From Desulforhabdus amnigena (GTDB lineage Bacteria; Desulfobacterota; Syntrophobacteria; Syntrophobacterales; Syntrophobacteraceae): 64,000 nucleotides of DNA. This document shows, in pieces, positions 8,028 through 16,381 of this stretch (positions within the stretch are counted from its first letter, which is position 1; each line of letters starts with the position of its first letter). Position numbers and translations under genes: made by a program. The notes beneath the pieces were generated by a model. It saw only the letters and a list, made by a program, of their open reading frames with translations. It was not told the DNA's origin and searched no databases. The stretch lies in contig NZ_BSDR01000001.1 of NCBI RefSeq assembly GCF_027925305.1, forward strand, positions 3,313,001 to 3,377,000, given 5' to 3'.

Positions 8028-8290
8028 CAGCTCCAGGGGTCCTTGAGATTGGGTTTTGCGATCACCGTGCTGGTGAAAAATCTCCTGGAAACCCAGATGA
8101 AAACCCCCAGCAGCGCCATGATCCGTGAGAACATCCCCTCCGGGACCGACACGTTGAAGTCCTTGAACAGCCCCAGCAAAATAGACTGGGTGAACGGGTC
8201 CTGGATTGCCGCCAGGAGCACAATGATCTTGGCACCCCATTCGATCTTGCTCTTTACGGGGGGCTTCGAAGGCAGCTCCGCCTGAGCCAT
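8027..8290 (-). CDS. Small membrane protein of the phage-like cassette
   Basis: An 87-residue protein starting MAQAELPSKPPVKSKIEW with a very strong AAAGGAGG ribosome site. It has two hydrophobic stretches, AKIIVLLAAIQDPFTQSILLG (about 20-40) and MALLGVFIWVSR (about 58-69), and a charged C-terminus. Two-helix topology and location between a cell wall hydrolase and a lipoprotein suggest a holin or anti-holin-type role, but no family was recognised. It is translationally coupled to the lipoprotein gene through a one-base stop/start overlap. Confidence 0.6.
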   Translation of the reverse strand: MAQAELPSKPPVKSKIEWGAKIIVLLAAIQDPFTQSILLGLFKDFNVSVPEGMFSRIMALLGVFIWVSRRFFTSTVIAKPNLKDPWS

Positions 8291-8304
8291 GCTCGTTCCT
8301 CCTT

Positions 8305-8742
8305 TTATCCCTCTTTCCAGAACAGATGGTTCCCGATTTTCACGCAAAACGTCATGTTGGACGAACCCGCCCAGTAGGGGCGGATAGACGCTGCGTGGTA
8401 ATGCGTGGCCCCGTGCGTCGGGTCTTCCTTCCTCCTCGCCCCGGGGGTCATCTCCAGAAGCAAGTCGGCCACACTCCTGCAAACGGAAATCAGATCGCCC
8501 ACCATCTCTCTTTGCGTAATTTGCTTGAAATTGGGATCGTCGGAGTTGAAACACGAAAACTGACGGGGCTTCAGAATGACACCCTTCAATCCCACCCCGT
8601 AACGCCCTCCGGCGTCGTAACGGTTCATCACGACATGGCCGACGGCGATCATGCCGTTGAGCCCTTCGCCCCTGGCCTCCCCGTAGATGCACCGGGCGAG
8701 CAGCTCCGCATCTCCCAGCTCCTGAAGTGAAAGCATCACCAT
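8305..8742 (-). CDS. Cell wall hydrolase, SleB-like (Hydrolase_2)
   Basis: A 145-residue catalytic domain of the SleB/CwlJ type, which cleaves peptidoglycan. Diagnostic features are ARCIYGEARGEGLNGMIAVG (about 16-35) with the family's conserved Glu in GEARGE, then GHVVMNRYD and PRQFSCFN. It ends GATHYHAASIRPYW...NHLFW. There is no signal peptide or peptidoglycan-binding domain, as in phage endolysins that rely on a holin. The ATG at 8742 has AGGAGG 8 nt upstream and is preferred over the TTG at 8748. It heads the run of small genes to its left and is separated from the gene to its right by a terminator. Confidence 0.85.
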   Translation of the reverse strand: MVMLSLQELGDAELLARCIYGEARGEGLNGMIAVGHVVMNRYDAGGRYGVGLKGVILKPRQFSCFNSDDPNFKQITQREMVGDLISVCRSVADLLLEMTPGARRKEDPTHGATHYHAASIRPYWAGSSNMTFCVKIGNHLFWKEG

Positions 8743-8855
8743 GGTCAAACCTCCTATCCGAACAACGATTTAAAAATACGGCTTCCACTTCCTTCTTACT
8801 GATCCAGTGCTCCGGATATCAACCGCGAGTCTTAAAGGATGGATAAAAACAAACA

Positions 8856-8888
8856 AAAAAGGGGCGATCCGTAATGGATCACCCCTTT
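8856..8888 (-). terminator. Rho-independent terminator after the right-hand YYD gene
   Basis: A stem of GGGGCGATCC pairing with GGATCACCCC (one mismatch) is followed on the minus strand by TTTTTTGTTTGTTTTT. It separates the HTH/YYD unit from the hydrolase unit. Confidence 0.8.
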
Positions 8889-8929
8889 TCGATGGTCAAA
8901 ATAGTGGGACGCAGGTATGCCCGCAGGAT

Positions 8930-9211
8930 TTACCGCGCCAGGGCGCGCCCGATGATGCGCCCCCGCCTGTCATAATAAACCGTCTCGCCCTTGCGGGTCA
9001 CACTCTTGCCGCTGATGCGCCCCCGGCTGTCATAATAAACCGTTTTATCGCCATGCGTGACGCTGCGCCCATCGATACGCCCCTTGCCGTCATAATAGTA
9101 CACCGTCGCACGGCTGCCGTCACGGCAGCCCCCCGCATGCACGAACCCCACCGGACCGGCCAGCACCAGCGCCATGGACGTCGCGGCAAACAAACCGGAT
9201 ATCCAACGCAT
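8930..9211 (-). CDS. Small secreted protein with YYD-repeat motif (paralogue 2)
   Basis: A 93-residue protein with a clear signal peptide (MRWISGLFAATSMALVLAG...VHAGG). Three near-perfect repeats of 20-22 residues follow, reading TVYY(D/Y)x(R/K)GRI(D/S/I)G(R/K). The ATG at 9211 is preceded by AAGGAGGG at ideal spacing; the ATG at 9229 has only a weak site. It is paralogous to the gene at 7028-7312, with more regular repeats and higher GC. YYD/GR repeats occur in small exported proteins of proteobacteria and prophages. No function is known to me. Confidence 0.75.
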   Translation of the reverse strand: MRWISGLFAATSMALVLAGPVGFVHAGGCRDGSRATVYYYDGKGRIDGRSVTHGDKTVYYDSRGRISGKSVTRKGETVYYDRRGRIIGRALAR

Positions 9212-9244
9212 ACACAACCCTCCTTTCATTATCCTTTCATTATC

Positions 9245-9496
9245 CTATTGAATCCCCATCAATTTTCTTACGGATTCGGACTTGATCCGCACACTCTTCT
9301 TCAGCTTCACGCTTTCAATGACGCCTTCAGCACAGAGCTCATACACCTTCGACTGGCATATGCGCAGGATGTTCGCCACTTCGTCCGGCCTCAGCAGGTA
9401 CTTGAACTGTAAGATGCGCAAATCTGGAATCACATGATCAAAATCCCCTATGAACATCGGAACCATGGTTTTTTTGAAATCTATTATATCGGACAT
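9245..9496 (-). CDS. Small helix-turn-helix protein (excisionase/MerR-like HTH_17)
   Basis: The ATG at 9496 with AGGAAGGTGG upstream gives 83 residues. The core LLRPDEVANILRICQSKVYELCAEGVIESVKLKKSVRIKSESVRKLM has the helix-turn-helix-wing pattern of HTH_17/excisionase proteins. There, the LLRPDEVANIL helix and SKVYEL recognition helix precede a wing ending in a conserved Arg-Ile strand. Such proteins regulate excision or transcription in mobile elements. It is the first gene of the cassette, 71 nt from the first regular CRISPR repeat. No integrase is visible nearby. Confidence 0.7.
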   Translation of the reverse strand: MSDIIDFKKTMVPMFIGDFDHVIPDLRILQFKYLLRPDEVANILRICQSKVYELCAEGVIESVKLKKSVRIKSESVRKLMGIQ

Positions 9497-9567
9497 ATCA
9501 TCCACCACCTTCCTGCTAAGCCTCACGAACGGTTTTCCGCTTTCCTTCGAACTTTTCCACTTTTACC

Positions 9568-10793
9568 GTTTCAATCCCTTGCAGGGAATTCTGATGTGGC
9601 CAGATATTCCGAGTCAAGGCCTTCGTGGACCTCGACGAGATCGTTTCAATCCCTTGCAGGGAATTCTGATGTGGCCAGGAGCGATCTATCCAGGGGAGAG
9701 ATCGTGGACCGGATGGTTTCAATCCCTTGCAGGGAATTCTGATGTGGCCAGATGCTGAGTCATTTCAACCCTCAACTTTGCCGTACTGTTTCAATCCCTT
9801 GCAGGGAATTCTGATGTGGCCAGTAAATCCTACACGTTGAATCCGTCCATAGGCATCTCTTATGTTTCAATCCCTTGCAGGGAATTCTGATGTGGCCAGC
9901 TGCCAATCCCACAGATCCGCCCATTACCCAAAGAATTTGTTTCAATCCCTTGCAGGGAATTCTGATGTGGCCAGTCCATGTCGACAACCCCTGCGCCTGT
10001 CCGCCTTCCATGTTTCAATCCCTTGCAGGGAATTCTGATGTGGCCAGAGACGGGGCCGAATCTCTACAACTCGCACTCAGGAAAGTTTCAATCCCTTGCA
10101 GGGAATTCTGATGTGGCCAGCTGGCTACCAGGGAATGGTGATGGAGGGCGAGGAGACCGTTTCAATCCCTTGCAGGGAATTCTGATGTGGCCAGCAGTCG
10201 TTATTTGGTCCGGATACAGCCTGGATCTGGCCAGGTTTCAATCCCTTGCAGGGAATTCTGATGTGGCCAGCAGTCGTTATTTGGTCCGGATACAGCCTGG
10301 ATCTGGCCAGGTTTCAATCCCTTGCAGGGAATTCTGATGTGGCCAGGGGGATAACGTCGAGCTGCTTTATGCCTATCGTGACGGTTTCAATCCCTTGCAG
10401 GGAATTCTGATGTGGCCAGTCCACGACGATGGCGTATTCCTGCCCGGCCCCCAACATGTTTCAATCCCTTGCAGGGAATTCTGATGTGGCCAGCGAATCA
10501 AGGAAAAATCGCTTACATGCGGTGTGCCGCAGTTTCAATCCCTTGCAGGGAATTCTGATGTGGCCAGGGGACGGCTCCCATCGGAATCGGGGAGGACATT
10601 ATTCTTGTTTCAATCCCTTGCAGGGAATTCTGATGTGGCCAGCTGCAGCAGCACTCCGACATCGTAGGCCTGCTTCGTAAGCGTTTCAATCCCTTGCAGG
10701 GAATTCTGATGTGGCCAGCCGGCACGGGCGTTCTTGTATCCAGTGGATCTCAGCTCAGTTTCAATCCCTTGCAGGGAATTCTGATGTGGCCAG
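9568..10793 (-). CRISPR. CRISPR array, 17 repeats of 36 bp, 16 spacers of 36-40 bp
   Basis: The 36-nt unit begins GTTTCAATCC and ends GATGTGGCCAG on the plus strand. It is repeated without visible change at 9568, 9643, 9716, 9788, 9864, 9939, 10012, 10085, 10159, 10235, 10311, 10384, 10458, 10532, 10607, 10683 and 10758. Read on the minus strand the repeat ends ATTGAAAC, the usual 3' tag of type I/III repeats, so transcription should run leftwards from a leader near cas2. Spacers at 10195-10234 and 10271-10310 are identical. Decayed and solo repeats further left mark the older end. Confidence 0.98.
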
Positions 10794-10992
10794 CTCATTT
10801 CGAATTTTAGGATATACTTTGAGCGCTTGCAATACCGAATGCGAGATGTTCTTATTTTGAGAGTATTTCATCTTACCTTTCCAAGATTCATTCGGCTTAT
10901 TCATAACCCAATACCCTGATGTCAAAAGAAAAACAGGAATTGCGAGCGCTCCCCGCATTTTTTCTTCTCCGTCACCTCTCGCAGAAGAAGAT
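10794..10992 (-). promoter_or_regulatory. Probable CRISPR leader
   Basis: An AT-rich gap of about 200 nt between the last regular repeat and the end of cas2, on the side where repeats are perfect. Its position next to the integrase genes and the repeat polarity make it the likely leader with the array promoter and integration-anchoring site. No promoter boxes were assigned. Confidence 0.65.
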
Positions 10993-11274
10993 CTAAAAAA
11001 TGATCACCCCTTCAATCTCTATCTGCGTTTTCACGCCGATGAACTCCAGGTTTTTGAGCTGACTCTCCTGGACGGGAAGAATGATGACCTGATCTTCGTT
11101 TTCATGAATCACTTTCCGTACGCGATCCATGAGCCTCTTCTTTTGGATTTCGGAGATACAGCAATGGAAAAAGCTGTATTGCAGGCGGTAGCCATATTCC
11201 TTCATGATCCTGGCTACTCGTCCCAACCTTTTACCGTCCGAAATGTCGTAGCCGATGAGGTAATTCTTTTTCAT
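10993..11274 (-). CDS. cas2: CRISPR-associated endonuclease Cas2
   Basis: A 93-residue ferredoxin-fold protein, the structural partner of Cas1 in spacer integration. It starts MKKNYLIGYDISDGKRLGRVA, where Asp10 in the YDI(S) strand is the conserved acidic residue. RLQYSFFHCCIS and a C-terminal strand ending EGVIIF follow. The start overlaps the Cas4-Cas1 stop by ATGA, showing translational coupling. It is the last gene of the cas operon before the leader and array. Confidence 0.93.
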   Translation of the reverse strand: MKKNYLIGYDISDGKRLGRVARIMKEYGYRLQYSFFHCCISEIQKKRLMDRVRKVIHENEDQVIILPVQESQLKNLEFIGVKTQIEIEGVIIF

Positions 11275-12929
11275 CGAATTCGAAACCCTGTGTATTCTTC
11301 GATATCGCCCAAAAGATATTTTCCAAGAATTCGGTACTGGAGCTCAATGGTCCTTTCATAGCTCATGCGATACTGGAAGAGAGGATGTGTCACATGGTCC
11401 TTCTTTCGCATTTCATATTGACCTATAAACTTTTTTCTACCCCGTTCATTGAGATAACAGGTTCCCTGGTATATTAAAAAATCCTTTGCCGAAAAGACCC
11501 CGTTATTGATGGCGGTTATCACCATGGAATCTACAATGGGCTGCCGAAAATATTCCATGATGTCCAACGCCAGCGACGGCCTCCCATACTTCATGATGTG
11601 ATAGTAACCACAGTATGGATCAAGACCGACTCGAAGGGCGGCTCCCACACAATCCTTGGCAAGGAGAGAATAGCCAAAGCTGAGCAGTGCGTTGACAGGA
11701 TTATTGGGAGGCCTTTTCACCCGGCCGTCAAAAGCAAAAAGCTCCTGCTGCACCGGTTTGATGAACCTTTGAAACTGCTGGAAATAAAGCTTTCCGCCCA
11801 TCCCCTCGAATCCCCGTAAGGAATCCAGATCCAGGGCTGTTTCTGTCTGCCTGATCAGTCGTTTGAGCTGGTCAATAAGTTGGCTGTCTTCCGGTTCCTT
11901 CTTTTGATCGCGAAGATAACGCATGAGAAGCGTTCGGCTGCTGGCGAGCTTGGCCTGAACGATATTCTGAGCAATCTTGAGAGAAAAAGCGGGATTGAAA
12001 TGAGCTCGCCACTGAGATTCCCTCAACAAACCATGGCGATGCAGAGACGGGCTGGCCACTCCGATGTAACGTCCCCGAAGGCTCATGTAATGGACAGGGA
12101 TTTGATTATACAGGCAACTGTGGAGCAACTGAGTCGACATCTGGACAGGACCGCAGAGTACAACTTCCTGAAGGTGTTCGAGGGAAACCTCCCCCAGTAC
12201 CTCACCACCGGGGGCTTTCACCACAATCTGCCGGTCCGACAGACTGAGATAAGCACCCAGTTTATCCACGTACAGGACCTGGTCTTCAAGCCGCCTGGGC
12301 AATATGCATTTTGCATTTACCTTTCTGCCACGGATGACTTCTTCCTCTTCGGGCAGGCAAATGGGATAGAGCGAGCAGGCAAAACACTGGTTCCGGTTGG
12401 AGACCGGGGGAGGCAGTTCTTCCTTGCGGGCTACGGCCAGGCCGGCCTCTATGGTCTTCAGTGTCTCGTTCCTCAAAGAGGCGTCGAAGGGAACCTCAAC
12501 ACGAGCTTTGGAAGCAATGTAATAAAGGTAGCCCTTTCCGGGATAGGGCAGTCCGTTTTCTTCCATCAGTAATCCCTGAGCACATAGCTGAACGCGATCG
12601 TTCAACCAGGGTTCCCTCCCCCGTGGTTTGTAGCCTTTCTTGTACTCGACGGGATAGACTTCCCCGCTGCCGTCCTCTTCCAGCAGGTCGAGCCGCCCGG
12701 TAATGCCCAGCCGATCCGATTTCCACATGACGGAACGACGGTGAATGTATTCTTCCTTCTTGACTGCCCGCCCCTCTTTGCCCCTGGCATCTACAACCTC
12801 ATGCCGAGATCGCCCTTCCTCCGTATGAAGATTGTCTTCAAACATGCCGCGTACAAATTCCAGGTAAAAGCGTCTGGGGCAGTAAACATAGGCATTGAGA
12901 CAGGATATGGGAATCAGACGTTCTTCCAT
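11271..12929 (-). CDS. Cas4-Cas1 fusion protein (adaptation nuclease-integrase)
   Basis: A 552-residue fusion. Residues 1-200 are a Cas4 RecB-like nuclease: Cys17 in YCPRRFYLEF, Asp81 in GRLDLL, Glu95 and Lys97 in VEYKKG, and a C-terminal cysteine set at 182, 185 and 191 (CFACSLYPIC) for a 4Fe-4S cluster. Residues from about 210 are Cas1, with GGKLYFQQF, NPVNALLSFGYSLL and the metal-site region GYYHIMKYGRPSLALDIMEYFR. Cas4 selects and trims PAM-containing prespacers and Cas1 integrates them. The ATG at 12929 has GAGG 7 nt upstream and is preferred over the TTG at 12941. The fusion is best known from I-G systems but also occurs elsewhere. Confidence 0.93.
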   Translation of the reverse strand: MEERLIPISCLNAYVYCPRRFYLEFVRGMFEDNLHTEEGRSRHEVVDARGKEGRAVKKEEYIHRRSVMWKSDRLGITGRLDLLEEDGSGEVYPVEYKKGYKPRGREPWLNDRVQLCAQGLLMEENGLPYPGKGYLYYIASKARVEVPFDASLRNETLKTIEAGLAVARKEELPPPVSNRNQCFACSLYPICLPEEEEVIRGRKVNAKCILPRRLEDQVLYVDKLGAYLSLSDRQIVVKAPGGEVLGEVSLEHLQEVVLCGPVQMSTQLLHSCLYNQIPVHYMSLRGRYIGVASPSLHRHGLLRESQWRAHFNPAFSLKIAQNIVQAKLASSRTLLMRYLRDQKKEPEDSQLIDQLKRLIRQTETALDLDSLRGFEGMGGKLYFQQFQRFIKPVQQELFAFDGRVKRPPNNPVNALLSFGYSLLAKDCVGAALRVGLDPYCGYYHIMKYGRPSLALDIMEYFRQPIVDSMVITAINNGVFSAKDFLIYQGTCYLNERGRKKFIGQYEMRKKDHVTHPLFQYRMSYERTIELQYRILGKYLLGDIEEYTGFRIR

Positions 12930-13046
12930 TTGACGCCTCAAACTTCAAATGAAGGATGAAAATCTTTCAACCTTAGAACTTATCCGTCTCCAAAACTTCA
13001 CCCCTGCCCTCTCCTTAAAAGGTGCAAAAAACCCTGCGGATAGGCT

Positions 13047-13838
13047 CTAAGCCAGCTTCTCGATCACCCGGCACATCCCCATGCCCTGTGTCGTTTTGAC
13101 TCCGATTCCGGAATAGAAGGCAAAACGGAGCAAAGTATGGTAATAACACCGGTCGGCCTCGCTCCCCTTCATGATGAAAGTCAATTTTCCAACGGCTCCA
13201 ATCACTGTGCCGCTTTTTCGAAGGGCGTACGGTTCGGTGTGGATATCGAGATTTGCGTAGCTCACATCACTATAATCCTGCTTTTCCTGGAATTTGACGG
13301 GGGAAAAAAGATTCCACCTCCGCGCCAGGTTGGCGAAAACCAGTGCGGGTTCAGGCAAAGGATAATGCAGATCTCCTCTTTTGAAGGCAGTGGGGCTCAA
13401 CAGATGCAAAGTCGTTTTACCCGAGCTGCAGGCTTCGGAAAGCAGCTCTTCATAGTCCAACCTTCCGCTCCATATATCGTTCTCCTCTTCTCCCAGAACG
13501 ATATCCTCCACCTGAAAGAACAATCCGGAAAGATCAAACGGAGCGTCCCAGAATCCCCTGGCTATGGTTTCCAGAAAGACCTCTTCCAGTTCATTGTTGA
13601 GTATGGCGACTCGAATGCGGTAGGTTTCGTTTTCAACGATTTTCTCTCTTATCTTTTTGCCCATGACCGGTGAAATGGAAAACGGCGCCATCCCACCGGA
13701 ATCATGCAGGCCATGCCCGACGGTGGCGTTGCCGGCAGTCATCCGATTCAGAAACACGGGATGAAAGAGGGCGTGAAAAGAACGGGGCACAAGTCCCCCC
13801 GTGAGAGAGCGAAGGTTGATGATGGCGGTGACGGGCAT
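13047..13838 (-). CDS. cas6: CRISPR RNA endonuclease Cas6
   Basis: A 263-residue RAMP protein that processes pre-crRNA at the repeats. It starts MPVTAIINLRSLTGGLVP one base from the helicase stop. FRIRV-like strands follow, and near the end is the glycine-rich loop FYSGIGVKTTQGMGMCRVIE typical of Cas6. The frame is open further upstream inside the helicase gene, but the ATG at 13838 matches normal Cas6 length. About 120 nt separate it from the Cas4-Cas1 start. No catalytic His was assigned with certainty. Confidence 0.85.
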   Translation of the reverse strand: MPVTAIINLRSLTGGLVPRSFHALFHPVFLNRMTAGNATVGHGLHDSGGMAPFSISPVMGKKIREKIVENETYRIRVAILNNELEEVFLETIARGFWDAPFDLSGLFFQVEDIVLGEEENDIWSGRLDYEELLSEACSSGKTTLHLLSPTAFKRGDLHYPLPEPALVFANLARRWNLFSPVKFQEKQDYSDVSYANLDIHTEPYALRKSGTVIGAVGKLTFIMKGSEADRCYYHTLLRFAFYSGIGVKTTQGMGMCRVIEKLA

Positions 13839-13839
13839 G

Positions 13840-15687
13840 TCAAGACTCCATTTCCAATACCCAAAGGCTTCCCTCGTATTTGACGGAGTTGTTTTCCACA
13901 GCGAACCTGCCATCGCTTTTCAGGAACGGTCTGTACTGTAAAATGCGCTCAAATCCTTTCCTGTAGCCTTTCACCAACACGGTAGGAATATCCACGTATC
14001 CCAAATCGGCATCGAAATACTTCGATTCAAATTTTTCCCCGATCACACAGAATAAACTGGTTTCATAGGGACTGACCCGCTGCCCCAGAGGATACATGTC
14101 CCACGAGCTTCCTTCGCCGGCGTTCAGGTTGTAGTAACCTTTCAGAAGCTCTGCGTGCCATTGCCCGTTCTCTTCAATGGACAAATGATCGCTTACCTTC
14201 TCCTTTTTCAATTCTTCCGGCGTCTTACCGATATTGCGAGCCAGGCGGCTGATGCCGATCTGCACAGGGTTGATGGGAGTGTTCGTCTTTTCATGCAAGC
14301 CGGTGCATAAAGTGACGGAGGGTTCCCAACACCGCGTGACCAGGATGCCCCGGTCCCAGAGGGGCTTGCTCGTCAGCTCTCCTTCGTAAACATATTCCCA
14401 CAGCATATCGAAGAGGACCTCCCCCATCCAGTCCCCCTGGACCATGCGGAAATAATTGAAGAGAACGGTCGGATCGAAGCGGTTCCCCATGTTCTTCAGG
14501 TCCTCGAGATAACGGTCTGAAAGATTTCCGGGAAGAGAGCAAAGAAAAGGCTTGATCCCATCGCCCACAATCACCAGCTCCGCATCTTCCATTTTTCCCC
14601 TGCGATTGAGCCGCCCGGCCAACTGAACCAGGCTGTCTGGGTTGCAGAGTTCCGTGACAATGACATGCGCATCCAGGTCACAACCGGCTTCAATGGCCGA
14701 GGTCGCGAGGATCAGAAACCCTTCGCCCTCTCGCTGCCGGGCAATCAGTTTTTGAATGACCGAACTGCGCTGAACGGCGGTGAGCCTTCCATGATAGACG
14801 AGAGGGCGGAGATCTTTGAGCTTTCCATAGAGCTGCACAAGGTCCTTCACGAGTTCAGTCCGGACGATGATCCTCTTGGCCGGATCAAAGCGTTTCCTTG
14901 TTTCGCGTTCCATGATATTCAGAAACTCTTCGGGATCGCGCGATGTATTGGGGGCCTCTACCAGTTGAAGTCCTTTACGGGCATGAACCATTTTCCGCGT
15001 CTCTTTTTGAAAGAGGGCCATTTCTTCTGCAAGGTCCCCCTGAGTTGCATCCACTGTATTCAAGAAATCACCGAATTCCGCCGGCAGGGTGGCGCTCATG
15101 ACACACAGGTCTTTACCCTTGAGAAACAACGTTTCCAGGAGCTTGCGAAAATTGGAAAAGGCGAGTCCATCGTAATCGTGAGCCTCATCAAAAATGAGAA
15201 AGGGGCGTTTACCCAGTGCGGAACCGAAAATGCGGTGGGGAAAAATATAGGATTTGATTTTTTCCCCATATCCGAAAAGCCTGAAAAGGAACTTGTCGAG
15301 AGTGGTGACGATGATATCGTCGGCAAAGAGGTGGCGCTGATAATTCTGGTGAAAAGACTCTCCCGACCGGCAAACCGAGCGCCTGCAGCTTCCGCCCATA
15401 TCCACGGTAATGGTCACTTCACGGGCATTGCCGCGTGAGAGGTTTTCTCCGATTTTTACAACCCGCTGCCCCATGTCTTCAATGAGAGCCTTGGTGGGAA
15501 GGACTATGACGACCCTCCTTCCATCCGCCAGCGCGGGAAGCAGAGAGGCTTCCGTTTTGCCCGTACCGGTGCCCGCCCGAATGAGCAGAGCGGGATGCGC
15601 ATCCTGTTCATAGGCGTTCCACACCGCCTTCTGTAGGGGATTGGGCAGGAAACCAACGGCCTGCCGATAGTATGTTTCAATTTCCAT
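13840..15687 (-). CDS. CRISPR-associated helicase Cas3'
   Basis: A 615-residue superfamily 2 helicase without an HD domain. Motif I RAGTGTGKTE lies at about 37-46, motif II FDEAHDYD at 166-173, motif III SATLP near 198 and motif VI QLAGRLNRRGK near 350. A C-terminal region of about 200 residues probably contacts Cascade. It unwinds target DNA during interference while the separate HD nuclease cuts. The start lies inside the end of the cas3'' gene (11-nt overlap), so the two halves of Cas3 are tightly coupled. Separate helicase and HD genes are normal for I-A but not for most other subtypes. Confidence 0.9.
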   Translation of the reverse strand: MEIETYYRQAVGFLPNPLQKAVWNAYEQDAHPALLIRAGTGTGKTEASLLPALADGRRVVIVLPTKALIEDMGQRVVKIGENLSRGNAREVTITVDMGGSCRRSVCRSGESFHQNYQRHLFADDIIVTTLDKFLFRLFGYGEKIKSYIFPHRIFGSALGKRPFLIFDEAHDYDGLAFSNFRKLLETLFLKGKDLCVMSATLPAEFGDFLNTVDATQGDLAEEMALFQKETRKMVHARKGLQLVEAPNTSRDPEEFLNIMERETRKRFDPAKRIIVRTELVKDLVQLYGKLKDLRPLVYHGRLTAVQRSSVIQKLIARQREGEGFLILATSAIEAGCDLDAHVIVTELCNPDSLVQLAGRLNRRGKMEDAELVIVGDGIKPFLCSLPGNLSDRYLEDLKNMGNRFDPTVLFNYFRMVQGDWMGEVLFDMLWEYVYEGELTSKPLWDRGILVTRCWEPSVTLCTGLHEKTNTPINPVQIGISRLARNIGKTPEELKKEKVSDHLSIEENGQWHAELLKGYYNLNAGEGSSWDMYPLGQRVSPYETSLFCVIGEKFESKYFDADLGYVDIPTVLVKGYRKGFERILQYRPFLKSDGRFAVENNSVKYEGSLWVLEMES

Positions 15688-16381
15688 GACGGCGTTCCCT
15701 CACAAGCGTGATGGTGATTGCGCTTTCCTCATCGAGAGGAAGATTCTTCAATGCCCGTTCTATCTCTTTGGGTTCTTTCCCTCGAAATTCCTTTTCCGGT
15801 AGTTTTTTCAGTCGGACACTCAAAGTGAAACCCTCTTCCCTGAAGGGCCATGGAACGACTCCAAATGTCCTGAAGGCATCGTCCAGCCGTTCCGTGCTGA
15901 ATTCCATAAACGTGCGGGGAACCGAGTCTTTCTTCTCAACGGATTTTACCGCAAGTTCCGCTTCGAGCTGGTCTGCCATGCACAGGAGATAAAGATCGTC
16001 GGGAAACCATGACTTCTCGCTCTCCGAGCCCTGACGCGCTCTTTCGTGATTGACCTGTTCCACGGAGAATTCATGATGAGCCCTTATGAGGCTTGCAATA
16101 TAGGGATCTTCGTGAGGCACACGGAAACGGTGCCCCGCAAAGCTGTAAAGGAGCCGATGCGTTTTATCGTCCCTGCGAATCCGGAAAGTGTCCCGCTTGC
16201 CCAAATCATGGAGTTCCACCGCACGAAAGAGCCGTTCCCTGGTTGCTTCATGAAAATAGTGGGTATCAAATTTCTCCAAAATGCTTCTGCAGTTGCCCAC
16301 ATGGTTTTGGAGCGGCTGTCCGTAAACGGATGAAAGCTCTTCGGCTTCATAGATAAAAAAGATGCGCCCCCAATGATTCAT
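15677..16381 (-). CDS. CRISPR-associated HD nuclease Cas3''
   Basis: A 234-residue stand-alone HD-domain nuclease. The metal-binding set is complete: His27 (QNHVGN), His58-Asp59 (ELHDLGKRD), His84 (AGHRF), His102-His103 (RAHHEFS) and Asp137 (MADQLE). It should nick and degrade target single strands opened by the Cas3' helicase. The C-terminal 70 residues are a charged alpha-beta tail of unknown function. The start overlaps the preceding cas5 stop by ATGA. Canonical I-D systems carry this HD domain inside Cas10d, so its separate state is notable here. Confidence 0.87.
   Translation of the reverse strand: MNHWGRIFFIYEAEELSSVYGQPLQNHVGNCRSILEKFDTHYFHEATRERLFRAVELHDLGKRDTFRIRRDDKTHRLLYSFAGHRFRVPHEDPYIASLIRAHHEFSVEQVNHERARQGSESEKSWFPDDLYLLCMADQLEAELAVKSVEKKDSVPRTFMEFSTERLDDAFRTFGVVPWPFREEGFTLSVRLKKLPEKEFRGKEPKEIERALKNLPLDEESAITITLVRERRHGN

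Noticed and set aside
7734-8240. A 168-residue frame whose N-terminal half precedes the lipoprotein
   Set aside because: The upstream half overlaps the small membrane gene in another frame; the ATG at 8027 with its signal is the likely start.
9434-10725. Several open frames of 60-120 residues containing NPLQGILMWP or WPHQNSLQGIE
   Set aside because: They are translations of the CRISPR repeats.
10761-10958. A 65-residue frame in the leader region
   Set aside because: It ends in the repeat and has no recognisable domain; the region is better explained as leader.
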